Shown: positions 30,099 through 40,238 of the stretch, one piece after another
Numbering within the stretch: position 1 is the stretch's first letter
Layout: every line of letters begins with the position of its first letter
Assembly (NCBI RefSeq): GCF_000003815.2
Contig: NC_049984.1
Coordinates: forward strand, 24,057,176-24,105,137
Source: Branchiostoma floridae
Taxonomy: Eukaryota; Chordata; Leptocardii; Amphioxiformes; Branchiostomatidae
Length of the DNA stretch: 47,962 nt
Direction: 5' to 3'
The notes under the pieces: generated by a model
Database searches by the model: none
Told to the model about the DNA's origin: nothing
What the model saw: the letters and a program-made list of their open reading frames with translations, nothing else
Made by a program: the position numbers and the translations under genes

Positions 30099-31933
30099 CA
30101 GCGTTCCCGCCAGGTTCTTGAAAGTATGCGTCCAAATATTTGGGAGGGGCGTAATGAGCGCCGGAGGCGCGAGACGAGCGCCGCAGGCGCTCGCATTCTA
30201 GGGGGGTCCGGGGGCATGCTCCCCCGGGAAAATTTTGATTTTCAAACCCTCTAGAACACAATTTCCTGCAATTTGAGTGGATAATCATGCACTTGAGATT
30301 GGATGACGGTTGCCTCTTTTACTCCCATTTTCAGTTATCGACGACCACCCTCTTCATCAAAATACGTTATATTAAAAAAACTATAAGCACAGGGAATCAG
30401 CCTTCCGTGATCTGGCCCGGGTTTTATTTGTCCAGACGTGTCTACATGAAAATTTTGTATTTTTGATGCTTCGAAACAGGGCTCTAGCCAGTTCGTCAGC
30501 CCACGGAAAAATTATGCCAATTTTTTTCCGTCATTAAATAAAAAAATGTCTACCTCATGCGATCGATGTTGCGCCCTCCCGCATCAAATAGTTTTCCGAG
30601 ACGATAAAATAACGGCGCCGTGTTTTTTTCTATTTTGCCCGATGATTTTACTCATTGACAAATTTTTCGAATCGGTGGGGTTTTACAAGGCCTTGCCGTC
30701 ATTTTCCACGAGCGTGCGTTTGTTTCCTGCGACCTCAGGTAATCCCGTTTTCGGCGTGAAATCTTTGGCTGGATTTCTTTTTAAATAGACCAAGAACGTT
30801 ATACATTACTCGAAGGAGGACGATCTGCTGCCTCTTTGGCAGTGATCAGTGCCGGTGTAGCCTTGAAGCAGTAGCCAGAAAGACGTCCCAACGTGCTGGG
30901 CGCTGAGATCGACGGTCCGTCTGGGGAGGGGGGCGTGCCGCGCCATGTGCCACGGAGGCCAACGCTAGTGCACAGCCGACTCGATCGACGCTTGACAACA
31001 ATATTGCGGCCCCCTATCTGCCGCAAATTTTGTCTTTTTGAAACAAAAGAAATTTTGTAAATAAGAAATAAAGTGTATAGTTTTGGATTCTTCACTTATT
31101 TACCGTGCACCGTTTTTTAAAACTTGGATAAATGGGGAAACTTTGATAGTAAATTGTTAGCAGCTAGGGAAGAAACTCAAGTTGCCAGACGACACGGGCG
31201 GCTACCAACGTCACGTGCGCTAATACTTGGTAACTTATGTCTTTTTTCCTCCCGGTGACCAATGACAGAGTGTAACATTACATTTATCAAACGCTGATTG
31301 GTTATTAAGATGATTGGATTTGGACCTGGTGGCCAATCTTGACTGCTTGGCGCCGGCGGCCTGTTGTCAAAGATACCGACTGCCAATCAACTGCCCACAG
31401 CGTGAGAACTTTTGTTGAGATGTGCAACACTCGCGCAGAACAGTTTGTTTGTTCAATACTAGTATTACCCACAAATCTTTAACAAATACGTGAAAATGAG
31501 GACAAGTTAGTATCATGTTAATATCAGAGTATAAAAGCTGCATAAGATTTCTTTGAGTGTTAAAGAATGCTGACTGCCAGATGTATTTCACGGACTACAA
31601 AAAATTACATTGCGCAACGAACAGCTCAGACTGGCGCGTGGCTGGGTGTGTCGTACATGGGTCCGCTAGTTGTAAAACGTGCCGCGCTCCGCCCCATGCC
31701 CAGACTACTGGGATGACCGGAAAGTGAAGAATTTGAAGTATAAATTGTACAGGTAGGATTCCTTCTTATAAAGACAGATTTTTTAAAAGATTCCAGATAC
31801 ATTTTGTACACTGGTGGTACAGGTCAGCCTTTCTTTCAGATTTTTTTATGGACGCATTCTGCCGAGCCGAGTGCGTCTTTCCAGAAAAAAATGCGTCCAA
31901 AGACGTAAAGACGTATGCCTGGCGGGAACGCTG
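30099..31933. mobile_element. hAT-like DNA transposon derivative, 1835 bp, exact 8-bp target duplication
   Basis: The termini CAGCGTTCCCGCCAGG and CCTGGCGGGAACGCTG are exact inverted repeats flanked by ACTGTGGT on both sides (30091-30098 and 31934-31941). GC-rich sub-terminal text (GAGCGCCGGAGGCGCGAG, GGGGGCATGCTCCCCCGG) contains its own small palindromes. Internal frames (30546-30788 plus, 30799-31095 and 31177-31386 minus) are broken and show no intact transposase. CCAAT/ATTGG pentamers near 31259 and 31299-31316 suggest a decayed internal promoter. Another family's end is embedded at 30478. Confidence 0.85.
30478..30600 (+). mobile_element. One end of a CAGGGCTNTAGCCAG hAT-like element inside the larger transposon
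   Basis: CAGGGCTCTAGCCAG, then TTTTTTTCCGTCATTAAATA and AAAAATGTCTACCTC match the left end of the element at 14056. No matching right end was found before 31933, so this is either a truncated insertion or a shared terminal module. Confidence 0.5.
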
Positions 31934-32227
31934 ACTGTGGTATCTAAATGTTTCTTCACTTTATGATACAATATTTATGAATTCTAATCATTAGCTTATC
32001 AACAATGAACTTCGATCACGAGGCAAAAGAGGACACAAAAGCACATACATTTGTACATAATGCAATTCTTGCTGATTAAATACGTTGTCAAGGCCTAGAA
32101 CATGTTGAAAACCAAGTGTATACTTTAAGCAAGGTAGGCACAAACATTTACCGTCCATGGGAATGTCAGCCCCTCACAAAAGGACCTTGTGTATACCTGA
32201 CATGAAATCTCAGTGGCCAGGTTGTAT

Positions 32228-32783
32228 CAGGGCTCGAAATACCACCAGGTCCTGCATACGCAGATTTGTGCAGGTAAAATTGGAGCTGTGCAGGTATTTC
32301 TGGTGTCTACCTGCACCTAACCTGCACCTAGCCTGAACCTACTTTAAATGTATTTAAGTTCGCGGGAATTTAATTTCGCGGTAGCAGGAAAAGGGACTTT
32401 TTGAGGTGGTTTTAAGTTCGCGGTAACAACATAGACTGCAGTCTAATGTTGTAATAGAAAAATGTTCGCCGTGGTTTTAAGTTCGCGGTGAAGAACATTA
32501 ATCCACCGCAAACATTTCTGGATTACAGTACTGGGTTTTATACAAATATCCTAATGTATGATGTAGGTGTATGTGGATTGTTATTACATGTGTAGCTGCA
32601 TTGACTGTTACCACCCATAAAGTATAGACTGAATAAAAAATAGCAATAATTCCTGAACAATGCTAAGTATGATCCATACTTCCTACAGTTGTACATTCAG
32701 AGTGGTGCAGGTAAAATTTGTCTGGACCAGGTGCAGGTAATTTTCAGTGTTGTGTGTCTCAGACAAAAGTATTTCGAGCCCTG
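32228..32783. mobile_element. CAGGGCTCGAAAT-family element, 556 bp, 6-bp target duplication
   Basis: It starts CAGGGCTCGAAATACC and ends AGTATTTCGAGCCCTG. TTGTAT is duplicated on both sides (32222-32227 and 32784-32789). Internal GTGCAGGT / ACCTGCAC repeats cluster at both ends. The middle matches the reverse strand of 7190-7320. It carries a nested TACTGTAAATGC-family MITE (32340-32533). Confidence 0.85.
32340..32533. mobile_element. TACTGTAAATGC-family MITE, copy 2 (nested)
   Basis: The family's TTTAATTTCGCGGTA and GTGGTTTTAAGTTCGCGG blocks, and the inverted CCACCGCAAACATTTCTG..ATTACAGTA right end, are present. The left terminus is degenerate (TTTAAATGTATTTAAG). It sits within the element at 32228-32783. 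Confidence 0.7.
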
Positions 32784-33044
32784 TTGTATATACAAGTCAT
32801 TCTGTTGTTGTTAGTGATGGGAGTCGGTACAGGTCGTGGAGTGGTGTTAGCGCTAGACCCACCCTACCCACACCTGTGTGTGTAGTGCTGCTCTCCTCTG
32901 CCTAGTGACCGTGACAATGTTCGCAGAGTACCAGGATGTATAAGTGCTTACGACAGGCCATTCCTGGTGTATGAACCATGGAGAGTCTGCTCGAGTGAAA
33001 AACATGATCTAACCAGGCCTTGAGAGTGTAGGAAAGTAATTTCT

Positions 33045-33440
33045 GCGCATTTAGGACAAGTTTAGTTACCTGCCGGCATGAGCATTTCCAGACGGCTTTG
33101 CAGACAGGTATGGAAAGACTCCTTTCGATATTGAACTTCTTGTTCGTATCCTATGTAATTTTTCTTATTGATAACAGTACTTACCGGTAACCAGGACTCG
33201 TGTATGTAGGGAAGTATATAATTTCTGCACATATAGAGGCCTCTATATTTCTGCACATGTAGAGGCCAAGTTTTGTTACCTGCCAACATAAGCTTTTCCA
33301 AAAGTCGTTGCAGACAAGTATGGAAATCACTTTCTTGATATTTAACTTCTTGTTCGTATCCTATGTAATTTTCCTAATTGATAACAGTACTTATTGTCTA
33401 TGTGTTAACCAGGACTTGTGTATTTAAGTAAGGAACTACG
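33045..33440. repeat. Two-copy tandem duplication, about 200 bp unit, plus a partial third
   Basis: TTACCTGCCGGCATGAGCAT..TTTGCAGACAGGTATGGAAA..TTCTTGTTCGTATCCTATGT..ATAACAGTACTTA repeats after about 210 bases as TTACCTGCCAACATAAGCTT..TTGCAGACAAGTATGGAAAT, with the same continuation. The TAATTTCTGC.CAT..AGG block that ends each unit also precedes the first, giving a partial third copy. Confidence 0.8.
33078..33107 (+). CDS. Weak candidate mini first exon within a tandem duplication
   Basis: ATG at 33078 opens MSISRRLCRQ and meets donor CAG|GTATGG (33107/33108) in phase 0. The basic, Q-terminated decapeptide is of the kind expected before exon 2. The second tandem copy (33289-33318) keeps the donor (CAA|GTATGG) but has ATA in place of ATG, so only the first copy could initiate. 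Ten codons are easily obtained by chance. Confidence 0.2.
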
Positions 33441-33741
33441 TAATTTCTGCATATTTCTCACTCTCTCTTTGCAGGCCTTGTCACTCTGCACATTTAGGCC
33501 AAGTTTAAATTCTTTTAAAGATTTATTCCAATTCCTAGCTGAAATTTGCCACTTAACCTTTAAGTTAATTTTACCTGGCACGGTATCTAGAACATTCTCT
33601 ATGGTTATTATGTGCTGTATCATTCAGTAATAACTAGTATGCCAGATCCAATTTCTTGGTCAAGTTTCTTATGACTAATCCTTCATAATCTGGATAACTG
33701 GATGTATATGCGCATAGGCCTACATTGTACATGTATAGATG
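33441..33741. other. Gene-free stretch
   Basis: AT-rich sequence; opposing short frames (33405-33623) are uncharacterised. Confidence 0.35.
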
Positions 33742-34130
33742 GATGTCCCTGTAGCTCAACTGGTAGTGGCCTCACAGTTGAGTTCCAGTTATAATTAGTT
33801 GGCCAATGGTAGACCCAGGTTCGATCCTAGGTGGGATATCTTGGTTGAGGATACACCTGTCTTTCAGAAGAGCACATCAAAGGAGAAGGGTTAGCAAACC
33901 CTCCTTACAAGAATGGTCCTGCTTTTCAAATAGCATTTAGGAACAATTGCTGACCTACCCTACCTACCTACCTACCTAGTCCCTTGACCTCCAGGTCGTT
34001 GGGGGCACAAGGTACCAGTAGCCTACTATACGCCACTAATTATAAGGCAATACTAATGAAGTGAACAATGACAACATGTACATGACCTACAGTATGCACC
34101 ACTGGACAGTACAAGGTGAATAACAACAGC
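33742..34130 (+). mobile_element. tRNA-derived SINE copy with internal (CCTA)n
   Basis: TGTCCCTGTAGCTCAACTGG, a perfect box B (GGTTCGATCCTAG), ACACCTGTCTTTCAGAAG and the tail CACCACTGGACAGTACAAGG follow the family order. A (CCTA)n tract lies at 33957-33978. It is the copy with the best preserved tRNA-like promoter boxes. Confidence 0.8.
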
Positions 34131-35428
34131 AGTACATTGTACGTAATATACAATGTGGAGAAAGAAGTTAAACTTTAACTTAAGTTAACATATTTTTAAA
34201 ACATCTAATGGTCCGGGATCGGAGTACTGCTTGTTTTCAATAGACATCACGTTATTCCTTTTAACTCAGGAATTTGCATTCTATATGAATTTTGTGAATT
34301 GTTTGAAAGAGCAGTCCCATATTGTGTGTGTTCTTTGAAGTCACCTGAAGTGAGAGCAGCAGGTTGTTGAAATCTCTGACAGGACTGCCGACTCATTCTT
34401 GCATGTCATGACGTACTCAGGAACAGGTGCATGGGACTTCTGAAGCATCCTTGTTGGCTCAAGCAGTCTCAATTCAAAATGGTGTCCAGCTAAGTTTACA
34501 TGTAGCTGAGCACAATTATTGTGTTGTCTGGATATAGAGCACCTGTTGCACATTCAGAACTTTGCTCACGACCACTGTACCCAACCAAGGTCAGCATTGG
34601 GCTTGGTTGAGAGTAGTCTGGAATCCATCCAGCTCCGCAGTTCTCTCCTCTGATTACATTTAAGCAGAAACCACTTTCCTGACTTTGTTATTTTTAAATT
34701 AATAAAATTAATCCCTCGTGCAGACAAATTCTAAAAACTAGTAATATATAACCTTGCTGGGCAACAGTCTGAACAATGAAATGTAGAGGGTTTGGATCAG
34801 AGACCATGGTCAGTCATGCACAGACAATGTGTGAAAGGGGCTCAGAGTTATTCCTGTTTTACCAGACAATAGTCATGGGCCTGATAAACAGAATTCTGCA
34901 AACCTTTAATAATAATCTTTGAATTCAATTGAATTTAAGTACATAATCATGAACTTCAAGGCAGAGTATTGGCAGCTGGTTAGTTTTTGGGATTACTAAA
35001 AGAATATCAGTTATGGCCATTGTTGTTCATTCACTTTGTCAGTGATTATGGTTCATATGTAGGATCAATTATAGTAGATTACAGTGATTACATGTACATG
35101 GCATTGTATATGTTTCGTAAGGTGTGGGAGATTTGGTCACATCTATTTAGCATACAATATAATAACGATAAATCATTGTATCTTTTCTACTTGTAGATAC
35201 ACAAAAGGACTGTTGTAGACCACTTCCTCCATCAATCCTTTAATCTGTAACAGTTCTTAACCTTCCAGATCTCCTTTCTTCACAAACCCAAAATATGTCT
35301 GGCAATTCAATATAGGACAAAGGTGTGGTCTATTTCTTCCATAATGACATTTCATTGTTGTCCTTGGATTGACCAATGGGTGACTGAGAACCCTTCAGCT
35401 GACTGGCTGTTTCTGCTTTGTTTACATT
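34131..35428. other. Gene-free AT-rich stretch
   Basis: No exon, RNA gene or repeat end is supported. The minus frame 34341-34553 and plus frame 34987-35196 have no known domain. Confidence 0.35.
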
Positions 35429-35442
35429 GTTGCTATGGTAAC
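35429..35442. promoter_or_regulatory. Near-perfect RFX X-box
   Basis: GTTGCTATGGTAAC matches GTNRCC-N2-RGYAAC except T for the sixth base, a variant seen in functional X-boxes. CCAAT pentamers lie nearby (35373 and 35497). It is about 2 kb upstream of candidate first exon G (37418). Confidence 0.5.
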
Positions 35443-36334
35443 CAGATTGGCCCTCCAAACTATAGGATTAAACCTGAGTTATCAGGCCAATATTGACCAA
35501 TCATGTGGGGTTAGTATATAATCAAGTTAATGGAGTGATCAATCTAGCTGGTATAAGGGTATCAAAGACAAGTACTGTACAGCATACAATGTATAACCTG
35601 AGCATACAGTATACGTGTACAAAATCTTTCAAGTGGTTGGTGGGTGGGTCACACATCTGTGTTTTCAAGGTCCCAAATGTTGTTTTTCTTTGCGGGTAAC
35701 AAGTTCTATTTTTCTTCAACTTTGTGTTTGACCCACCATGACTGTGGAGCCTGATAATGAGCCAAAAAGACTTTTTCGGTCTAAAACTTAACCCAAGCCA
35801 TAATAAGTCAATACAAACTTGATATACATGTACACTGTATGCTGTACATTGTATGTTTACTCCCTAACCACATTTGGCATCCTTTTTTCCACATAGTGTC
35901 TGACCAAGCATTTGACAGATCACTCAACAAATTACTAATAGATAAACAACAAAATGATTGTATGTTGTGTATATTGTGTTTCGAATCACAATTTTTATAT
36001 TGTGCATAATTCACAATCCAAATTACAGGTATATTTAAGTTTATGGGATTAGACACGGACAATCACAGTTTATTGAGAACTTTTTGCTTTATATCAGCCA
36101 AGTTAAAAAAAGTCAGTTAAAATGTTAACAGTGAAGTTTCTGTACATTTTGCACTGAGTACCCAGCATCCTCTGTTTGGTGTAATGTATGCTAAGTAGGT
36201 TAGAGTCAACTTCACTTCATCCTTATCCCCTCAACATGGTCCTTAATATTCATTAGGAGGCACCAGGGACTAATACTGACTCACAGGGGCACAGTCTAAA
36301 GTTTACTTTTAAATTCCTCACACAGATTAGGTTA
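35443..36334. other. Gene-free stretch
   Basis: Opposing open frames across 35493-35719 are short and uncharacterised. No splice donor in a usable phase was seen. Confidence 0.35.
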
Positions 36335-36845
36335 GGCCTTGAAATTCTTTTTGAGGAATAGCTATAGGTCTAAGCTTAAGTCTAATGTACATTTTGCATA
36401 TATACATGTAAGTGCACTGGTGCATGCTATCCCACAAATTTACGTACACAGAAAAATGTTTAGGGCACAACTTATCGTAGAATGCTAGCAAAACCTAATC
36501 ATGAAGTTTACTTGAAAGTTCAGACTTCACATTTGCAATTCTATACACATGTCAAACATCAACATATTAAACATGCAAGTATGGTACATGTACAAGTTTT
36601 AAAAAAATAATTATAACTATTAATCTGACATATTTCCATTATGTTTGAATTTCAGTAACATGCTGTATACTACATGTATAGTGTACAATAAGTTTCTTAA
36701 TATGTTTATACATATATGTAACCTTGCACAAATATTTAGGTACGCTGGTGCAATCACAGTCAAAATTGAGGTTAAGCTCTAATTTTGGGTGCACAAACTT
36801 ACGTACCTTAAGGTACATAATGCACCCAGTATGCAATTTGCAAAA
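36335..36845. repeat. Degenerate relative of the GGTGCAC-repeat element family
   Basis: TAGGCCTTGAAATTCTTTTT resembles the family end AGGGCTCGAAATTCATTTTT. GTGCACTGGTGCATG and TTTTGGGTGCACAAAC echo its internal repeats. The termini are decayed. Confidence 0.4.
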
Positions 36846-37417
36846 CATGATAATCGTATTGTAGGTGCCAAATTTTCTGCTTTGTAAATATGATTACTGT
36901 AACCCAATGCCTAATGATATCTTAATGAATTTTACATTCTATATATACATTGCGTAGCAATAGAACAAGTGTCTTATTGTTGGAGGAAACGGTATTGTTT
37001 GTTACGGAAGTTTGGGATTTAAGTCGTTAGCATGAGCTCTTTAATACCAAAACCAATCACAGCCCGAGGACGTAGTCTAATCTTGCCAAACAAACCCTTC
37101 TGTTTGTGTGCAGTCGTAGTCAGATAAACCACACTTGGACCTATAGTACAGTTACGTAGGATGTAGCCAATTCATGAGCTAACCTTTGGAAGGGTCAGGC
37201 CAGAGACTTCACGCGTAAATCTCTCGTCGCCAGCAGCGTTGCTATTTGCCTGCCAGGTCCAAGGACTTGTCGTGAATAGCCAAAAGATTTTCCCTCTCAG
37301 GCATTAGGCTTTAGACTTAATCTGAAACAAGATGGGGTCCATTGTCTGATAGTACACTGGACGCCGGGGACTTTTCTTCTCAACTTGTGACAAAGTCTGG
37401 GCGACCGTAGGTTTGTG
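36846..37417. other. Gene-free stretch upstream of first exon G
   Basis: More CpG-containing from ~37190 (CACGCGTAAATCTCTCGTCG), consistent with promoter sequence for the exon at 37418. A single X-box half (GTTGCTATTTGCC, ~37239) lacks its partner. Confidence 0.35.
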
Positions 37418-37471
37418 ATGATTGGGAGAATGGCAACTGTTATCAGCAATGAACAGATTGCGGCCTTTAAA
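37418..37471 (+). CDS. DNAH5: Alternative first coding exon G of the DNAH5/8-type dynein heavy chain (candidate, nearest)
   Basis: ATG at 37418 opens 18 codons, MIGRMATVISNEQIAAFK, ending at the strong donor AAA|GTGAGTT (37471/37472) in phase 0. An in-frame TGA at 37388 lies 30 bases upstream. The start has G at -3. It is the candidate closest to exon 2 (2.6 kb) and is about the length I recall for the vertebrate DNAH5 leader. The near-perfect X-box at 35429 is about 2 kb upstream. There is no recognised domain, and the short length leaves room for chance. Confidence 0.45.
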
Positions 37472-39302
37472 GTGAGTTGTACGATTTGTACTTTGATTTC
37501 TGGCTCTGTTGTTGCCATGCTGGTTAAATAATTGTATTGCCAGTGTTTACCTGTATCTATTTTGTACTGTCTGTGATGGTAATGATAGTCAGGTCTTGTA
37601 CATGTTGTCAGAGGACTTGCTTATAAGTACTGCATGAATGTACAATCTTATGGTAACAGTTCAGTTAGAAGTGCACATTGATAATACATTGTTGAGTATG
37701 ATTCATACACATCGTATATGCAAGAGGGTCTGCATGCCTTTATCAATGAGGTGTAGTGAGCTATTTTAATCCGTCGTAGGTGGCGTACACTACTGCAGCA
37801 TTGTTGGTAGATTATGTGTGAAGCATACGTTAGTCGCTTTCATTCTACTGATATCCAGAATTTATTGTTAAACGTTAGTATTGACAAAGTGTTGATATTG
37901 CGCAGTCAAATGACAGATTGACGAAATGTCACAACAGAAAGTCTGGCTTTGACACTACATGTATCTTTCACAGCCTACACGCAATGTATTATTCTTTCTT
38001 TAGTCAATACAATGACAGTCACTAATAATAGAAGAATTCTCAAATGCTAAACCTGATATGGTTGAGTCTCAGTTGTTAAGGGCATAAGATAAGAATATAA
38101 GATCTACTTCAAGACATTTGAATGCAGCTGTGATACAACATCAGGGTTTGCTGAACTCTCAAGCCATGTAAAGGAGCAGTCCCAATTTTATGTTCAAGGG
38201 TTCTTTATTCATGGACAATGTTTAAACTTAGTGGTTGCCCACAGTCTGAATTTTGTCGGTAGCTTAGGTGAATATACACAATGTACCTGAAGTCAAGCAT
38301 TCAGTAGTATGTCTTGAATAATATGAGAAAAGTACAAGACTTAGTCCTTATTTCATTCATAGCTTTTTTAATACCCACTTGAGAAATCATATGCACTTTT
38401 CAATGCAAAATGTGCTAGAAGTTTTGAAGATTTGGTGTCCTCAACAAAAATTTGCATTCAAATTATTCATTGGAAGCCCAATTGTGAGAACAGTAGAACC
38501 TTGTGTGATAAACCAAGTCCCAAGTTATCACCCAGTACGAAACACCTTTTATTGAAGTCAACGTTATCACAACCCAGATACGAAATAATCCAAAATATCA
38601 CCCACCCAGCAAACAGTATTGTATACATGTACATGTATCGGACATTATTATAAATTCACCATCCGGTATGACGTTATATGTTAAATTTGTTAGTGTCTGA
38701 GCAAAACAATCTTTATGACAGTTATGTGCAAGTAAATGAAGTGTCAATTGCGCTATGGGTTAGATAATGGTCTTTATTCAGTTTGCATAGTAGCCAATTC
38801 TACCATATTGGCCATCATTTGTTTCAATCTTGTTGATACATTTTGTTGTAACTTGGCAGCCAGGCATTTGCTACAGAATGTTTACCTAACATTGTTTACT
38901 AGAATTAATAGTTAATGGGTATTTTCATTAAGTCTAGGGGATGGGTATTGTGAAGAAAATCCCAGGATGTTGATTTCTGCTTTAATTTTCAATAACGTTA
39001 AATCTTGCTTGCTTTCGCAGGAAGAAATTAACATCATTAGTCTTAAGACTGAAAGTCTGCATTACATGTTATATTGAAGTCGTCTTTACTAGGGATTAAG
39101 CATACTGATGTCTTATGTAATTTTCATTTACATGACATGTAGTTCCCATATTGCTGCCGTAGGTACACTTAACCTACAACAAGTCATTTATTATGTCGAC
39201 TAATTTCTTCATCATTATTCAGTCTGTTATGCCAACTTCTTTGATAATACCTCTTTCAACCTCCTTGATATGACTCCTTCTTGAATGCAGAATGACACAG
39301 AA
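37472..39302. other. Intron sequence, gene-free
   Basis: AT-rich sequence with no repeat ends or exons recognised. The plus frame 38432-38653 has no splice or domain support. Confidence 0.4.
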
Positions 39303-40037
39303 TAGGGGTGGGTACCGTTGCAGTGTACCAGTACAAAAGCGTTTCTTCTTATTGGACCGGACCGAATTATCTGATTATTAAAAATCAGTGGGCCAGACTT
39401 TGGACCGATTAAGAAATTTGAATGAACAGATTATGCAGGTTTTCACACTTTTTGGGGTTTACTGGTCAAAGAAAATTAGAACTAAGTAGAGTACGATCAT
39501 ATAGTTTTTTGTTAAATTCCACCAAATTTCCACAGTCAAACTAAAGTCTCAAAGTCTCAAACTACATGTAAAGGTTTCAATATGACCACTTTCAACCTGC
39601 CTCAAAATTTTCAGTCCCCATAGATACTTGTCAAAGACGACATGTCTATCGCAGCCAAAGTTGAGGAGGCAACTTTCACAGACAATCAGGTCCAGACCTG
39701 ATCCTCTGGACCTAAACTGTACCTGTACCTAAATTTTCTATATAATACTTGGTACAGGGTTGTAGCCAGCCAGAATTATTTTCCGTCCCCTCGATATTGA
39801 ATGGCTTTGGTGTAGCGTTCCTAGGGGTGTCCGGGGGCATGCTCCCAAGGAAAATTTTGAAATCTAGACCGGTCTGAAATGCTCACAGAGGACAGAATGG
39901 GCAAATTTTTTTTTTCCGTCCCCAGCTTCAAAATTCCTTCAAACTAAGGAAGGACAGGTGCTGGCTACAACCCTGCCTGGACCTGATCCTCTGTACCTGA
40001 ACTGTACTTGTACCTGAATTTGCTATATAATTTTTGG
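39303..40037. repeat. hAT-like repeat (TAGGGGTGGGTACC end) carrying a nested MITE
   Basis: The left end TAGGGGTGGGTACC and GGACCGGACCGAAT is followed by two copies of a ~65-base unit (ACCTGATCCTCTG..ACCTAAACTGTACCTGTACC and ACCTGATCCTCTGTACCTGA..ACTTGTACC). These flank the CAGGGTTGTAGCCAGC MITE. The right end GGTACGCACTCC is diverged. It lies immediately upstream of exon 2. Confidence 0.55.
39755..39975. mobile_element. CAGGGTTGTAGCCAGC MITE, 221 bp
   Basis: The termini CAGGGTTGTAGCCAGC and GCTGGCTACAACCCTG are exact inverted repeats, and the body contains TTTTCCGTCCCC and GGGGTGTCCGGGGGCATGCT. No 8-base target duplication was found at its edges, unlike related elements at 14056 and 44450. 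Confidence 0.75.
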
Positions 40038-40103
40038 TACGCACTCCATATAATACAGAATATGACTGAGTGTATATTTACTGTTGGTTCTTTGTCCCCA
40101 CAG

Positions 40104-40238
40104 CAAAAGTTGAAGGAGGAGAGGGAGGCGAAGCGTGCTATGCTGGATGCCCGCCATGACTACGTCCTGGAAACGGTCTCCCGCAGCCTTAACATCGAGA
40201 AGACCGAGGTGGAAGATGCCATCTTGGAAGGGACACAG
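40104..40238 (+). CDS. DNAH5: Dynein heavy chain exon 2 (first common exon)
   Basis: Acceptor TTTGTCCCCACAG at 40103 and donor CAG|GTAACG. It has 45 codons in phase 0-0, [20 protein letters not shown] through EDAILEGTQ. It is the conserved segment that in vertebrate DNAH5 follows a short variable leader. Its phase-0 start is the anchor for judging the upstream first-exon candidates. Confidence 0.93.

Noticed and set aside
36549-36578. Ten-codon ATG segment (MSNININMQ-like) ending at CAA|GTATGG in phase 0
   Set aside because: Low-complexity Asn/Ile content typical of AT-rich DNA and a weak donor; it shows that short phase-0 matches arise by chance.
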